DNA of 64,000 nt from Nocardioides dokdonensis FR1436 (GTDB taxonomy: Bacteria; Actinomycetota; Actinomycetes; Propionibacteriales; Nocardioidaceae), in NCBI RefSeq assembly GCF_001653335.1, contig NZ_CP015079.1, forward strand, positions 1,054,001 through 1,118,000, read 5' to 3'. The notes beneath the pieces were generated by a model. The model saw only the letters and a list, made by a program, of their open reading frames with translations, was not told the origin of the DNA and did no database searches. Made by a program: the position numbers and the translations under genes. Shown in pieces: positions 33,799-42,421 of the stretch (position 1 is the stretch's first letter; each line of letters begins with the position of its first letter).

Positions 33799-34014
33799 AT
33801 GGCGATCCGGCAGGGCAGCGAGGTGCGCTGGTCGTGGGGCAACGGCTCCGCCACCGGCACGGTCGCGGAGGTGCACCACGGTGACGTCACCCGCACGACC
33901 AAGGGCCACCAGGTGACGCGGCACGGCAGCGACGACGACCCGGCCTACGTCATCGAGCAGGAGGACGGGACCGTCGTGCTCAAGCTGCGCAGCGAGGTGG
34001 AGCGGGTCGACTGA
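33799..34014 (+). CDS. DUF2945 / hypervirulence-associated Tudor-like protein
   Basis: 71 residues. GSEVRWSWGNGSATGTVAEV, then the Arg/Lys-rich TRTTKGHQVTRHGSDDDPAY and VIEQEDGTVVLK are the hallmark of the short DUF2945 (Tudor-like SH3 barrel) family. The molecular function is unknown. ATG 33799 is chosen; a GTG directly before it would add one residue. Converges on the TetR gene 15 nt away, with a small AGCCC/GGGCT hairpin between. Confidence 0.8.
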   Translation: MAIRQGSEVRWSWGNGSATGTVAEVHHGDVTRTTKGHQVTRHGSDDDPAYVIEQEDGTVVLKLRSEVERVD

Positions 34015-34029
34015 GCCCGGTCCGGGGCT

Positions 34030-34575
34030 TCACGTCCAGCCCGCGGCCACGACCTCCGCGGCGTGATCGAGCGACCACGGGGCGTCCTGGTCCAGCATCC
34101 TCGTGATCACCCCGACCAGCAACGCGTGCGCGGTGTCCGAGAGCCGGTCGTCGTGCTCCCGCCCGAGCCGCGACCGCACCTGGTCGACCGCGTCACGCTC
34201 CCCCTCGACGCCCAGCCCGAGCCCTGGTAGCAGGGCGACATCGCCTCGGGAGAGCTCGCGCCAGGCCGCCCAGAGCCGCTCGTGGGCCAGGTCGGCCGCC
34301 GATGTGGGCAGCAGGGCCGCCGGGCTCACCTCACCGCGCGGCGTCTCGTCCAGCCGCTCGCGCCAGACCCGGGCGTGATCGCGGCCCACCTGGACGCACG
34401 CGCGGCGCAGCATCTCGGCCCGGCTCCCGTACTCGTGCATCAAGGTGCCTGGACTGAGCCGCACCGTGGACGCGATCTGTCGCTGGCTCGGGGCCTTGAG
34501 TCCGCGGTCGGCGATGAGCTCGTTCATGGCGTCGGCGACGTCCGAGGTCCGGCTGAACTGGTGGAGTGGGCGCAT
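34030..34575 (-). CDS. TetR family transcriptional regulator
   Basis: 181 residues from ATG 34575. The N-terminal HTH is seen in SDVADAMNELIADRG, PSQRQIASTVRLSPGTLMHEYGSRAEML, the standard TetR layout; the C-terminal ligand domain is all helical. It likely represses a nearby gene or itself. The near-perfect inverted repeat at 34662-34709, 87 nt upstream, is the best operator candidate. The gene lies downstream of the GST-like reductase in the same direction, so that gene is a plausible target. Confidence 0.82.
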   Translation of the reverse strand: MRPLHQFSRTSDVADAMNELIADRGLKAPSQRQIASTVRLSPGTLMHEYGSRAEMLRRACVQVGRDHARVWRERLDETPRGEVSPAALLPTSAADLAHERLWAAWRELSRGDVALLPGLGLGVEGERDAVDQVRSRLGREHDDRLSDTAHALLVGVITRMLDQDAPWSLDHAAEVVAAGWT

Positions 34576-34661
34576 CGCACGAGTGCAGCACCCGACCGGG
34601 TCGACCGCGACTCGTTGTCCACAGACCTCCACCCCGCGTCGCGCCACCCCGTTTCCCCATT

Positions 34662-34709
34662 CGTCGATCGGTTGATCAACAGGTCACCGCCTTGACCAAC
34701 CGATCGACG
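34662..34709. promoter_or_regulatory. Long inverted repeat: terminator or TetR operator
   Basis: CGTCGATCGGTTGATCAA (34662-34679) pairs with the arm at 34692-34709, 17 of 18 positions, around a 12-nt spacer. It begins 3 nt after the stop of the GST-like gene (34713) and lies 87 nt before the TetR start. Lack of a U-run on the minus strand weakens the terminator reading; dyad form and position favour an operator, or both. Confidence 0.55.
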
Positions 34710-34712
34710 ATC

Positions 34713-35684
34713 TCAGAAACGGTCGCGGTCGTGCGGGGTGTGCCAGAGCGACTCGTCGGGCCCCTTCGGCACGATCCCGGTGGGGTTGATGTCGCTGTGC
34801 ACGACGTAGTAGTGCGCCTTGATCTGCTCGAAGTCGATGGTGTCGCCGAACTCCGGGATCGAGTAGAGGTCGCGGGCGTAGCCCCACAGGTGGGGCATCT
34901 CGATGAGCTTGTTGCGGTTGCACTTGAAGTGGCCGTGGTAGACCGCGTCGAAGCGCGCGAGCGTGGTGAAGAGCCGCACGTCGGCCTCGGTGATCCGGTC
35001 GCCCATCAGGTAGCGACGCTCGCCGAGGCGCTCCTCGAGCCAGTCGAGGGCGGTGAAGAGCCGGTCGTACGCCGCGTCGTAGGACTCCTGGTCGCCGGCG
35101 AAGCCGCAGCGGTAGACGCCGTTGTTGACCTCGGTGAAGATCCGCTTCATGACCTGCTCCATCTCCTCGCGGAGCTCGGCGGGCCACAGGTCGGGGGCGT
35201 CGGGGCGGTGGTGCTCGCGCCACTCGAAGGAGAGGTCGTGGGTGATCCACGGGAAGTCGTTGGTGACCAGGCGCCCGGTCTCGATCTCGACCATCGCCGG
35301 CACGGTGATGCCGCGCGGGTAGTCGGGGAAGCGCTCGAAGTAGGCCTCCTGGAGCCGTTCGATGCCCAGGACCGGGTCCTTGCCGCCGGGGTCGAGGTCA
35401 AAGGTCCACGACCGCTTGTCGTGGGTGGGCCCCGGCATGCCCAGGGACACGACGTCCTCGAGCCCGAGGAGGCCGCGCACGATGATGGCGCGGTTGGCCC
35501 ACGGACAGGCCTTGGCCGCGATCAGCCGGTAGCGCCCCGGCTCGACCGGCCACAGCTCGCCCTCGGTCGGGCCGTGCTCGGGACGCCGGGCCTCCTTCGT
35601 GATCCGGTCCGGCACGTAGTTCATGTCGCGGTCGAAGCCGCCGGCCTCGACGTACGTCGACTTCAGGTCATCGGTGGCAGTCAT
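34713..35684 (-). CDS. Glutathionyl-hydroquinone reductase-like (Xi-class GST)
   Basis: 323 residues, the typical length of the ECM4/YqjG group. The thioredoxin-fold part holds the catalytic Cys in KACPWANRAIIVRGLLGL; FPDYPRGITVPAMVEIETGRLVTNDF follows with the cis-Pro; the helical C-terminal domain includes RRYLMGDRITEADVRLF. The family reductively removes glutathione from hydroquinones. Most actinobacteria make mycothiol rather than glutathione, so the real thiol here may be different. Leaderless start at ATG 35684 (TATTCT 6 nt before). Confidence 0.87.
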   Translation of the reverse strand: MTATDDLKSTYVEAGGFDRDMNYVPDRITKEARRPEHGPTEGELWPVEPGRYRLIAAKACPWANRAIIVRGLLGLEDVVSLGMPGPTHDKRSWTFDLDPGGKDPVLGIERLQEAYFERFPDYPRGITVPAMVEIETGRLVTNDFPWITHDLSFEWREHHRPDAPDLWPAELREEMEQVMKRIFTEVNNGVYRCGFAGDQESYDAAYDRLFTALDWLEERLGERRYLMGDRITEADVRLFTTLARFDAVYHGHFKCNRNKLIEMPHLWGYARDLYSIPEFGDTIDFEQIKAHYYVVHSDINPTGIVPKGPDESLWHTPHDRDRF

Positions 35685-35690
35685 GCACCC

Positions 35691-35708
35691 AGAATAGGTG
35701 ACGCGTCA
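35691..35708 (-). promoter_or_regulatory. Promoter with 10-bp palindrome for the GST-like gene
   Basis: On the minus strand TATTCT (35691-35696) is 6 nt before ATG 35684. Immediately upstream is the perfect palindrome TGACGCGTCA (35699-35708), lying in the -10/-35 spacer, the usual place for a repressor site. Confidence 0.45.
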
Positions 35709-35743
35709 ACCATTTACCTCACCCTCGTCCCCGGGCACCCGGC

Positions 35744-36838
35744 TCAGGCAGGAGCGAAGGCGCGCGCCACCTCGACCAGGCGGTCGTTGGCCTCGACCTC
35801 GCCGACCGTGACCCGGCACCCCTCGCCGGCGAAGGGCCGCACCACGATGCCGGCGTCGTCGCAGGCCGCCGCGAACTCGGCGCTGCGGTCCCCGAGGGCG
35901 AACCAGACGAAGTTGCCCTGGGCGTCCGGGACGTCCCAGCCCGCCTCGCGCAGCGCAGCCCCGACCCGGTCCCGCTCGGCGACCAGGGCGTCGACACGCT
36001 CGAGCAGCGCCTCGCTCGCCTCGAGCGAGGCCAGCGCGGCGGCCTGGGCGACCGACGAGACCCCGAACGGCAGCGAGACGGCGCGCAGCGCGCCGGCGAC
36101 CTCGGGCTGAGCGACGGCGTACCCGACCCGGAAGCCGGCGAGGCCGTAGGCCTTGGAGAAGGTCCGGAAGAGCACGACGTTCGGGTGGGCGCGGTAGGTC
36201 GCGAGACCGTCGACCGCGTCGGGCATCCGCACGAACTCGAGGTAGGCCTCGTCGACCACGGCGACCACGTGCGCCGGCACGGCGGCCAGGAACCTGTCGA
36301 GCTCGGCCTGGGTGACCGCAGGACCGGTGGGGTTGTTGGGCGTGCAGACCATCACCACCCGGGTGCGCTCGGTGATCGCCGCGGCCATCGCCTCCAGGTC
36401 GTGGTGCCCGTCCGCACGCAGCGGCACCTGCACCGACCGAGCGCCCGCGGCGGTGACCGCGATCGGGTAGGCCTCGAAGGAGCGCCAGGCGTAGACGACC
36501 TCGTCACCGGGCTCGCAGAAGGCCTGCAGCAGCTGGTAGATCAGCGCCACCGACCCGGTGCCCGCCGCGAGGTGGTCGACCGGCACGCCCAGGTGCCGGC
36601 CCAGCGCCTCGTACAGCGCGACGCTGCCCATGTCGGGGTAGCGGTTCATCACCTCGACGGCCCGCGTGGACGCCTCGACGACGCCGGGCAGCGGCGGGTA
36701 GGGGTTCTCGTTGCTCGACAGCTTGTAGGCGGTCAGACCGGGCCGCGGGGTGGGCGGCTTGCCGGGCACGTACGCGGGGATGTCGCGGATGTGCGCGCGG
36801 GGCCGGGGTCCCCTGAACTGGGGTGACGGGGTGCTCAT
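35744..36838 (-). CDS. Histidinol-phosphate/aromatic aminotransferase
   Basis: 364 residues of the class I/II PLP aminotransferase fold: LSSNENPYPPLPG at the N-terminus, CTPNNPTGP with the Asn that contacts PLP, DEAYLEF with the Asp, and FSKAYGLAGFRVGYA with the PLP lysine. This is the HisC/Pat family. The lack of other his genes nearby fits the second, aromatic-acting paralogue (Pat) of actinobacteria; substrate not proven. TAGGGT 6 nt before ATG 36838 indicates a leaderless start. Confidence 0.87.
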   Translation of the reverse strand: MSTPSPQFRGPRPRAHIRDIPAYVPGKPPTPRPGLTAYKLSSNENPYPPLPGVVEASTRAVEVMNRYPDMGSVALYEALGRHLGVPVDHLAAGTGSVALIYQLLQAFCEPGDEVVYAWRSFEAYPIAVTAAGARSVQVPLRADGHHDLEAMAAAITERTRVVMVCTPNNPTGPAVTQAELDRFLAAVPAHVVAVVDEAYLEFVRMPDAVDGLATYRAHPNVVLFRTFSKAYGLAGFRVGYAVAQPEVAGALRAVSLPFGVSSVAQAAALASLEASEALLERVDALVAERDRVGAALREAGWDVPDAQGNFVWFALGDRSAEFAAACDDAGIVVRPFAGEGCRVTVGEVEANDRLVEVARAFAPA

Positions 36839-36844
36839 GGCGTC

Positions 36845-36850
36845 ACCCTA
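36845..36850 (-). promoter_or_regulatory. -10 box (TAGGGT) of the aminotransferase gene
   Basis: Minus-strand TAGGGT, 6 nt, ATG 36838; leaderless layout. Confidence 0.5.
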
Positions 36851-36863
36851 ATCACGGGTCCGG

Positions 36864-37427
36864 TCAGCCGGTGGCGCGGCGCCGGGCACGCCAGGGCCTC
36901 AGGACCGGCAGCAGCAACAGCCCCGCACCGGCGCCCAGCACGGCGCCCGCGACGTTGTCGACGACGTCGGTGACGTCGCAGGCCCGGTCGAGTCGGGCCA
37001 GCTCCAGCTGGGTCCACTCGATGCCGACCGAGTACGCCGCCAGCAGCCCCAGGCCGAGCGGCGCCAGGACCCGGCCCGCGCGCCAGCGGGCCGCCGCCAC
37101 GACCATCAGCGCACCCGGCGGCACGAAGATCAACACGTTGAGCAGCCGCTGGCCGCCGGGGAAGATCCAGAACCCGTCGGGGGCCGGGCCCCCGAGGTCG
37201 AACGAGCAGGTGCCCAGCCGGTCCTCGGCGTAGACCACCCCGGGATCGCCCTGCGCCGGCAGCAGCGTCACCAGCGCGATCACCACCAGCGACCACACCA
37301 GCCCGGCGAACGCCCACGCCCACACCACGCCCGTGCGCCGCTGCAGCACGATCGCGAGCCCCAGGAGCACGAGGCCGGACAGCCCCGCCCCCAGGAGCAT
37401 GACCTCCACACCACCGACCGGGACCAC
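36864..37427 (-). CDS. VanZ family membrane protein
   Basis: 187 residues from GTG 37427; ATG 37400 (GGAGG only 2 nt before it) is an alternative. Four or five hydrophobic segments, with the VanZ-type pattern LLNVLIFVPPGALMVV and YSVGIEWTQLEL followed by DVTDVVDNVAGAVLGA. VanZ proteins lower susceptibility to teicoplanin in some bacteria; in actinobacteria the single-domain forms have no known role. Divergent from the phage-holin-like membrane gene, 42 nt apart. Confidence 0.78.
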   Translation of the reverse strand: MVPVGGVEVMLLGAGLSGLVLLGLAIVLQRRTGVVWAWAFAGLVWSLVVIALVTLLPAQGDPGVVYAEDRLGTCSFDLGGPAPDGFWIFPGGQRLLNVLIFVPPGALMVVAAARWRAGRVLAPLGLGLLAAYSVGIEWTQLELARLDRACDVTDVVDNVAGAVLGAGAGLLLLPVLRPWRARRRATG

Positions 37428-37469
37428 GTGCGCAGCCTACGGATCCGCCGACCTGACACACTCGACCCC

Positions 37470-37850
37470 GTGCGATTCCTGACCTGGCTCCTGACGAACG
37501 CCGTCGCTCTGAGCGCCGCGGCCTGGCTCCTCGACGGCATCCGCTTCACCCCGCGCAACGCCGAGCTGGCCGACAAGATCCTGCCGCTGCTCGTGGTGGC
37601 CGCGATCCTCGGCACGGTGACCGCGATCATCAAACCGGTCCTCAAGCTGCTGGCCCTGCCGCTGATCATCCTCACCCTCGGGCTGTTCCTGCTCGTGATC
37701 AACGCCGCGATGCTCCTGCTGACCGACGAGATCGCCGACCTCCTCGACATCGGCTTCCGGGTCACCGGGTTCTGGCCCGCGGTGGGCGGCGCGATCGTGA
37801 TCACCGTCGTCACCTGGGCCGTCGACTCGCTGATCGGCTCCGACACGTGA
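37470..37850 (+). CDS. Phage holin family protein (PF04020-type membrane protein)
   Basis: 126 residues, four membrane segments (3-18, 42-62, 65-85, 103-122). The pattern TWLLTNAVALSAAAWLLDGIRF, then VTAIIKPVLKLLALPLIILTLGLFLLVINAAML, is that of the widespread four-helix family formally named for phage holins but present in chromosomes with unknown role. GTG start at 37470. The stop overlaps the phosphatase start (GTGA at 37847), linking it to the deglycation pair. Confidence 0.83.
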   Translation: MRFLTWLLTNAVALSAAAWLLDGIRFTPRNAELADKILPLLVVAAILGTVTAIIKPVLKLLALPLIILTLGLFLLVINAAMLLLTDEIADLLDIGFRVTGFWPAVGGAIVITVVTWAVDSLIGSDT

Positions 37851-38380
37851 CCCCCGACCGGCCCGGCGCTCCCACGATCCCCGCTCCCCGGGTGCCCGGG
37901 CGGTACGCCGTCGCCCTGGTGTGCCTGGGCAACATCTGCCGCTCACCGATGGCCGACGTGGTGCTCTCCCGCCAGGTCGAGGAGGCGGGGCTCGCCGCGC
38001 AGGTGCGCGTGGCCAGCAGCGGCACCGCCGACTGGCACGTCGGCAAGCCGATGGACCCCCGCGCCGCCGCCGCCCTGCGCGCGCAGGGATACGACCCCAG
38101 CACGCACCGGGCGCGACACTTCGACGCCGGCTGGCTGGAGGAGCACGACCTGGTGCTCGTCATGGACGAGCAGAACCTCGCCGACGTCGGCGGGCGCAGC
38201 GAGCGAGTGCAGCTCTTCCGCGACCACGATCCCGTCGGGACCGGTGGGGTGGTCCCGGACCCCTACTACGGTGGGGACGAAGGGTTCGAGGAGGTGCTCA
38301 CCATGGTGGAGCGCACGAGTGCGGCGGTCGTCGCCGCGGTGCTCGACTCGACGGAGCAGAGCGCGACGGAGCGGGCGTGA
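37847..38380 (+). CDS. Low-molecular-weight protein tyrosine phosphatase
   Basis: 177 residues. The P-loop C26-LGNIC-R32-S is intact, and the general acid lies in VPDPYYGG. Cytoplasmic. Family members dephosphorylate phosphotyrosine, but a branch acts on ribulosamine-5-phosphate and erythrulosamine-4-phosphate adducts on proteins. It overlaps the fructosamine-kinase gene by 4 nt (GTGA), the arrangement expected for that second role. About 20 N-terminal residues (Pro-rich) precede the core fold. Confidence 0.88.
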   Translation: MTPDRPGAPTIPAPRVPGRYAVALVCLGNICRSPMADVVLSRQVEEAGLAAQVRVASSGTADWHVGKPMDPRAAAALRAQGYDPSTHRARHFDAGWLEEHDLVLVMDEQNLADVGGRSERVQLFRDHDPVGTGGVVPDPYYGGDEGFEEVLTMVERTSAAVVAAVLDSTEQSATERA

Positions 38381-39285
38381 CCCGCCACCCGGTGCTGGCC
38401 CGTCGCGCCGAGGAGCTCCTCGGCGGCGCGGTCGTCGCCACCGCGCCCGTGGCCGGCGGCGACGTCTGCCGGGCCACCAAGCTGCGCCTCTCCGACGGCA
38501 CCACCGCCCTGATGAAGACCCTGCCCCAGGCGCCCGCGGGCTTCTTCGAGGCCGAGGCGTCCGCGCTGACCTGGCTCGCCGAGGCCCAGGGGGCCGGCGG
38601 CGTGCAGGTGCCTGACCTGCTGGCCGCCGACGCGGACTGCGTGATCCTGCGCTGGATCGAGCCCGGCAAGGTCAGCGCCGACGCCGCGGCCGACTTCGGC
38701 CGCGCCCTGGCCGCCACCCATGCCGCGGGCGCGCCCGCCTTCGGTGGCCGACCGGGGGACCCGCGGGACGGCTTCATCGCCCGCCTCCCGCTGCCGCAGC
38801 GCAGCGCCGACACCTGGGCGGAGTTCTACGCGGTGCGCCGGCTGCTGCCCTACGTCAAGCTCGCCCGTGACCGCGGCGCGGTCACCGATGCCCAGGTCGC
38901 GACCTTCGAACGCCTCGTGGGCCGCCTCACCGCGCTGCTGCCCGAGGAGCCCCCGGCCCGCCTGCACGGCGACCTGTGGAACGGCAACGTCCTGTGGGGC
39001 ACCGACACCACCAGCGGCGCCGCCCCCGGCGCACCGGCCACGTCCTGGGTCGTCGACCCGGCGGCGTACGGCGGGCACCGGGAGATGGACCTGGCGATGC
39101 TGGCGCTCTTCGGGCTGCCGCACCTGCCCGTGGCACTCGCGGCCTACGACGAGGCCACCCCGCTGGCCGACGGCTGGGAGGACCGGGTCGCCCTGCACCA
39201 GCTCTTCCCGCTGCTCGTGCACGCCTGCCTGGTCGGCGGCGGGTACGGCGCCCGCGCGGCGACGCTGGCCGCGCGCTACCTGTAG
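38377..39285 (+). CDS. Fructosamine kinase family protein
   Basis: 302 residues from GTG 38377. APVAGGDVCRATKLRL is the family N-terminal motif; the catalytic loop is ARLHGDLWNGNVLW, with Asp and Asn, and VVDPAAYGGHREMDLAM binds metal and phosphate. The enzyme phosphorylates ketosamines formed when sugars glycate lysines; the phosphate ester then decomposes and frees the amine. Bacterial members prefer ribulosamines and erythrulosamines. Coupled to the phosphatase upstream. Its end overlaps the convergent sugar dehydrogenase gene by 10 nt. Confidence 0.9.
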   Translation: MTRHPVLARRAEELLGGAVVATAPVAGGDVCRATKLRLSDGTTALMKTLPQAPAGFFEAEASALTWLAEAQGAGGVQVPDLLAADADCVILRWIEPGKVSADAAADFGRALAATHAAGAPAFGGRPGDPRDGFIARLPLPQRSADTWAEFYAVRRLLPYVKLARDRGAVTDAQVATFERLVGRLTALLPEEPPARLHGDLWNGNVLWGTDTTSGAAPGAPATSWVVDPAAYGGHREMDLAMLALFGLPHLPVALAAYDEATPLADGWEDRVALHQLFPLLVHACLVGGGYGARAATLAARYL

Positions 39286-41579
39286 ATCGCCTTCAGCCGC
39301 AGCCGCCCCTCGGCGGCCTCCACCACGTGGCTGCGCTCGCCACCGTCGGACCACCGCCGGAAGACCACCCGGCGACCCCCGCGACCCCCGTGGCCCCGGC
39401 GACGCTGCACCCGCGGTGCGCTGAGGCTGACCTTCGAGCCGACGATGAAGGTGCCGGTCCACCCGGTGCGGTGGCTCGCTCCGGCGACGGAGACCCGCAG
39501 CCCCTTCGGACGGGTGCGCAGCCGCAGGTCGCCCGTGCGCGGCTCGAGGCGGAACGACTCGGTGCTGCTCAGCCCGCGCTCGTCGGTGGCGCGGTACTGC
39601 ACGCGCAGGTAGGACGGGTGCTCGTGGTCGGGCGCGACCACGTCGGGGTCGGTGCCGGCGCCCAGCACCTCGTGGGAGTGGCACAGCCCGCCGGGGCAGT
39701 GCTCGACCACGACCGCCCACGAGACCCGCACCTCGGACCCGTCCGGGTCGACGGCCGTGGCACCCAGCGGGATGCGGTCGCCGACCGCCCAGCGCAGCGA
39801 CCGGCTCGGCGCCGTCACGTCGAGCACCGGCGGGCCCTGGTCCCCCGGGTGCAGGCGGAGCGAGGCCACGTCCTGGGCGCGTGCGTCGCTGACCCGCACG
39901 TGCACGACCGCGTCGCCCGGCCCGTCGAGGACGGCGCGGACGCGCCTGCCCGTCGCGTCGTCGAACCGGCCGTCGTCGTCGAGGTCCCAGGCGAAGGCGA
40001 GGTCGTCGCCGTCGGCGTCCCTCGAGCCGCCGGCGTCGAGCACCACCGGCAGCGGGTCGGGACCCCAGGTGCGGTCGGCCTCGAGCGCCGCCGTGGGCAT
40101 CCGGTTGCCGGCCGCGAAGCGGATGCGGCGCAGCGACCCGCCGCGCTCCTCGAAGTTGCCGGAGGCGTCCACGCCGAGGCTGAGGTAGTACAGGTCCCCG
40201 TCGGGGCCGGTCAGCAGGTCGACGGGGCTGGCAGCACCCGGGAGGAACGGCCGGACCCGGTCCGGGTCCGGCAGCCCGCCGGGGCCGGTCTTCATCACCC
40301 AGATGCACTGGCGGGAGAAGTCGGAGAAGAACAGCGCCCCGTCGTAGCGGTCCGGGTAGGTCCGGCTGGCCGCGAACTGCACGCCGGAGACCGACGAGGA
40401 GCCGTCGGGGCACGACTCGCCCGCGATCTTCCCCCGGCGCGGGTAGGCGAAGTACGGCGCCGCGGCCGACCTCTCGTCGTACAGCGACTCGCACAGCGGC
40501 AGGTCCACCGGGTCGAACCCGGGGTTGCGGGCCGGTCCCTCGTAGCAGGGCCAGCCGAAGTTCTGCGCCGGTGCGCCCACCCGGAACCGGTCGATCTCCT
40601 CGAAGCCGCCCTGGCCGACGTCCCCGACCCACACCTCCGGACGCGTGGGCGCGACACCGGGGCGGAAGGCGAACCGGAAGGGGTTGCGCAGCCCGTAGGC
40701 GACGATCCGCTCGAGGTTGGCGTCCCCGGTGCCGGCGAACGGGTTGCCGGGCGCGCCACGACCGGTGTCGGGGTCGATGCGGATCACCGTCCCCGACAGG
40801 CCCAGCGGGTCACCGGGGGTGCGCAGGTCCTGCGCTCGCAGCGACCCGCCCTCGAGGTCCGGGTCGCCGCAGGGGTTGCTGCCTCCGGGCCAGTACGGCG
40901 CCTCGACCTGGCCGTGGTCGACCTGCGAGTAGTGCGCGCCCTCGCCGCCGCTGGCATAGAGGTAGCCGTCGGGACCGAAGTGCAGCGACCCGGTGGCGTG
41001 GCTGGGGTACTGCATGCACCAGTCCTCGACCAGCACGTCCTCCTCGCCGGTCATCACCCACCCCGCGTCCGTGGCCCCGGCGGTGAGGCGGCTGAGCCGG
41101 CCGCTGGCCAGGCACCCGCTCTCCTCCGCCCCCGGCCCGCCGTCCGACGGGTCCGGGCACTCGTCGTAGGAGGAGCCCGGGGTGCCCCAGCGCGGCGCCG
41201 GATCCGGGTCGCCCAGGACGTGGTCGTAGGCGTAGAGGACGTAGACGTAGGGCCGCTGCGGGAAGTCGGGATCGACCGCGAGCCCCAGCATGCCGCGGTC
41301 GTAGAGGTTGTGGACCTCCTCGGTGAGGTCGGCGAAGACCGCGGGCCGGGCGCCCGGGCGCGCCACCACCTTCACGACCCCGCTCTTCTCGGCGACGAAG
41401 ATCTCGCCGTCCGGGGCGAAGGCCGCCGCGGTGGGGATGTAGAGGTCGTCCACCACCACGCGCTGCTCGAAGCGCCCGGGCAGCCGCGGCTCCGGTTCCG
41501 AGGACGCGCTCGCGCTCGCAGGTGTGCCGACGAGCAGGGGCAGCGTGAGCGCGCCTGCCACGAGTCGGTGCAGCATCAT
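39276..41579 (-). CDS. Secreted PQQ-type sugar dehydrogenase with PKD-like domain
   Basis: 767 residues. A signal peptide ([19 protein letters not shown]) leads a beta-propeller of the glucose/sorbosone dehydrogenase family: [38 protein letters not shown] and [10 protein letters not shown]. From about 500 on a PKD-like immunoglobulin domain follows ([28 protein letters not shown] split between two strands), then a final beta domain with basic tail. Oxidises an aldose outside the cell if PQQ is available; whether this protein binds PQQ is uncertain. Several cysteine pairs fit an exported protein. Divergent from the two-component system. Confidence 0.85.
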   Translation of the reverse strand: MMLHRLVAGALTLPLLVGTPASASASSEPEPRLPGRFEQRVVVDDLYIPTAAAFAPDGEIFVAEKSGVVKVVARPGARPAVFADLTEEVHNLYDRGMLGLAVDPDFPQRPYVYVLYAYDHVLGDPDPAPRWGTPGSSYDECPDPSDGGPGAEESGCLASGRLSRLTAGATDAGWVMTGEEDVLVEDWCMQYPSHATGSLHFGPDGYLYASGGEGAHYSQVDHGQVEAPYWPGGSNPCGDPDLEGGSLRAQDLRTPGDPLGLSGTVIRIDPDTGRGAPGNPFAGTGDANLERIVAYGLRNPFRFAFRPGVAPTRPEVWVGDVGQGGFEEIDRFRVGAPAQNFGWPCYEGPARNPGFDPVDLPLCESLYDERSAAAPYFAYPRRGKIAGESCPDGSSSVSGVQFAASRTYPDRYDGALFFSDFSRQCIWVMKTGPGGLPDPDRVRPFLPGAASPVDLLTGPDGDLYYLSLGVDASGNFEERGGSLRRIRFAAGNRMPTAALEADRTWGPDPLPVVLDAGGSRDADGDDLAFAWDLDDDGRFDDATGRRVRAVLDGPGDAVVHVRVSDARAQDVASLRLHPGDQGPPVLDVTAPSRSLRWAVGDRIPLGATAVDPDGSEVRVSWAVVVEHCPGGLCHSHEVLGAGTDPDVVAPDHEHPSYLRVQYRATDERGLSSTESFRLEPRTGDLRLRTRPKGLRVSVAGASHRTGWTGTFIVGSKVSLSAPRVQRRRGHGGRGGRRVVFRRWSDGGERSHVVEAAEGRLRLKAIYR

Positions 41580-41635
41580 CGAAGGCCCCCCATCGGATGT
41601 ACCAGCACGGTAAGCCCGCGCCGCGGTGTTTGTCA

Positions 41636-41657
41636 GCGCCCGGGGAGGCCCGGGCGC
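41636..41657. promoter_or_regulatory. Perfect GC hairpin in divergent intergenic region
   Basis: GCGCCCGGG-gagg-CCCGGGCGC: a 9-bp all-G/C stem with a 4-nt loop, between the sugar dehydrogenase start (41579) and the response regulator start (41708). It could insulate the two promoters or act in RNA. Confidence 0.5.
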
Positions 41658-41665
41658 CGGTCCCG

Positions 41666-41684
41666 ACTCTCAGCACCCACTCAG
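41666..41684 (+). promoter_or_regulatory. MprA-box-like direct repeat
   Basis: Two 8-bp direct repeats, ACTCTCAG and CCACTCAG (6 of 8 identical), separated by 3 bp, making 19 bp with an 11-bp period. It lies 23 nt before the response regulator GTG, where an autoregulated -35 would be. The format (two loosely conserved octamers in 19 bp) fits what is known for MprA sites. Confidence 0.4.
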
Positions 41685-41707
41685 GGCCTCCTGGCAGAGT
41701 GAGGGCC

Positions 41708-42421
41708 GTGACCGCCCCCGACGCCTCCCCGACCGCCCGGTCCCGCGTGCTCGTCGTCGACGACGACCGAGCGGTGCGCGAGTCGCTGCGACGCTCGCTC
41801 GAGTTCAACGGGTACGCCGTCGCGCTGGCCACCGACGGCGCCGAGGCACTCGCCCAGATCGCCGCCGCCCGCCCGGACGTGGTGGTGATGGACGTGATGA
41901 TGCCGCGCCTGGACGGCCTCGACACGACCCGCGCGCTGCGCTCCGCCGGCAACGACGTGCCGATCCTGGTGCTCACCGCCCGGGACGCGGTGGGCGACCG
42001 GGTCGACGGGCTCGACGCCGGCGCCGACGACTACCTGACCAAGCCGTTCGCACTGCAGGAGCTGCTGGCGCGCCTGCGGGCGCTGCTGCGCCGCACCGTG
42101 CCGGTGCACGGCGACGCCGAGGAGACCCTGGTCTTCGCCGACCTGTCGATGAACACCGCGACCCGTGAGGTGCACCGTGGCGAGCGCCTCATCGAGCTGA
42201 CCCGCACCGAGTTCGCGCTGCTCGAGATGTTCCTGCGCCGCCCCCGACGGGTGCTGGAGCGCTCGTTCATCCTCGAGGAGGTGTGGGGCTACGACTTCCC
42301 CACCACCGCCAACTCCCTCGAGGTCTACGTCGGCTACCTGCGCCGCAAGACCGAGGCGGAGGACGAGCCCCGCCTGCTGCACACCGTGCGCGGCGTCGGA
42401 TACGTGCTGAAGGAGTCATGA
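41708..42421 (+). CDS. Response regulator, OmpR/MprA-like
   Basis: 237 residues. Receiver domain with acidic pair in VLVVDDD, phospho-acceptor Asp62 in [13 protein letters not shown] and Lys in DYLTKPF; C-terminal winged helix ends in [19 protein letters not shown] ... [12 protein letters not shown]. Closest in style to mycobacterial MprA. GTG start; a weak CAGAGT 7 nt before it could be an activator-dependent -10 of a leaderless message. Stop overlaps the kinase start by 4 nt. Confidence 0.9.
   Translation: MTAPDASPTARSRVLVVDDDRAVRESLRRSLEFNGYAVALATDGAEALAQIAAARPDVVVMDVMMPRLDGLDTTRALRSAGNDVPILVLTARDAVGDRVDGLDAGADDYLTKPFALQELLARLRALLRRTVPVHGDAEETLVFADLSMNTATREVHRGERLIELTRTEFALLEMFLRRPRRVLERSFILEEVWGYDFPTTANSLEVYVGYLRRKTEAEDEPRLLHTVRGVGYVLKES

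Noticed and set aside
35729..35742. CCCCGGGCACCCGG near the GST-like/aminotransferase junction as a third copy of module A
   Set aside because: It lacks the central TA, the paired flanks and any module B; a chance GC-rich match is more likely.
37886..37900. CCCCGGGTGCCCGGG at the start of the phosphatase gene as a degenerate module A
   Set aside because: It encodes the ordinary N-terminal residues of the phosphatase, lacks module B and the A/T-bearing outer arms; not enough to call a copy.
38377..41579. Ten-base overlap of the kinase and sugar dehydrogenase ends as a sign of misassembly
   Set aside because: Both C-termini look complete and short convergent overlaps are common in compact genomes.
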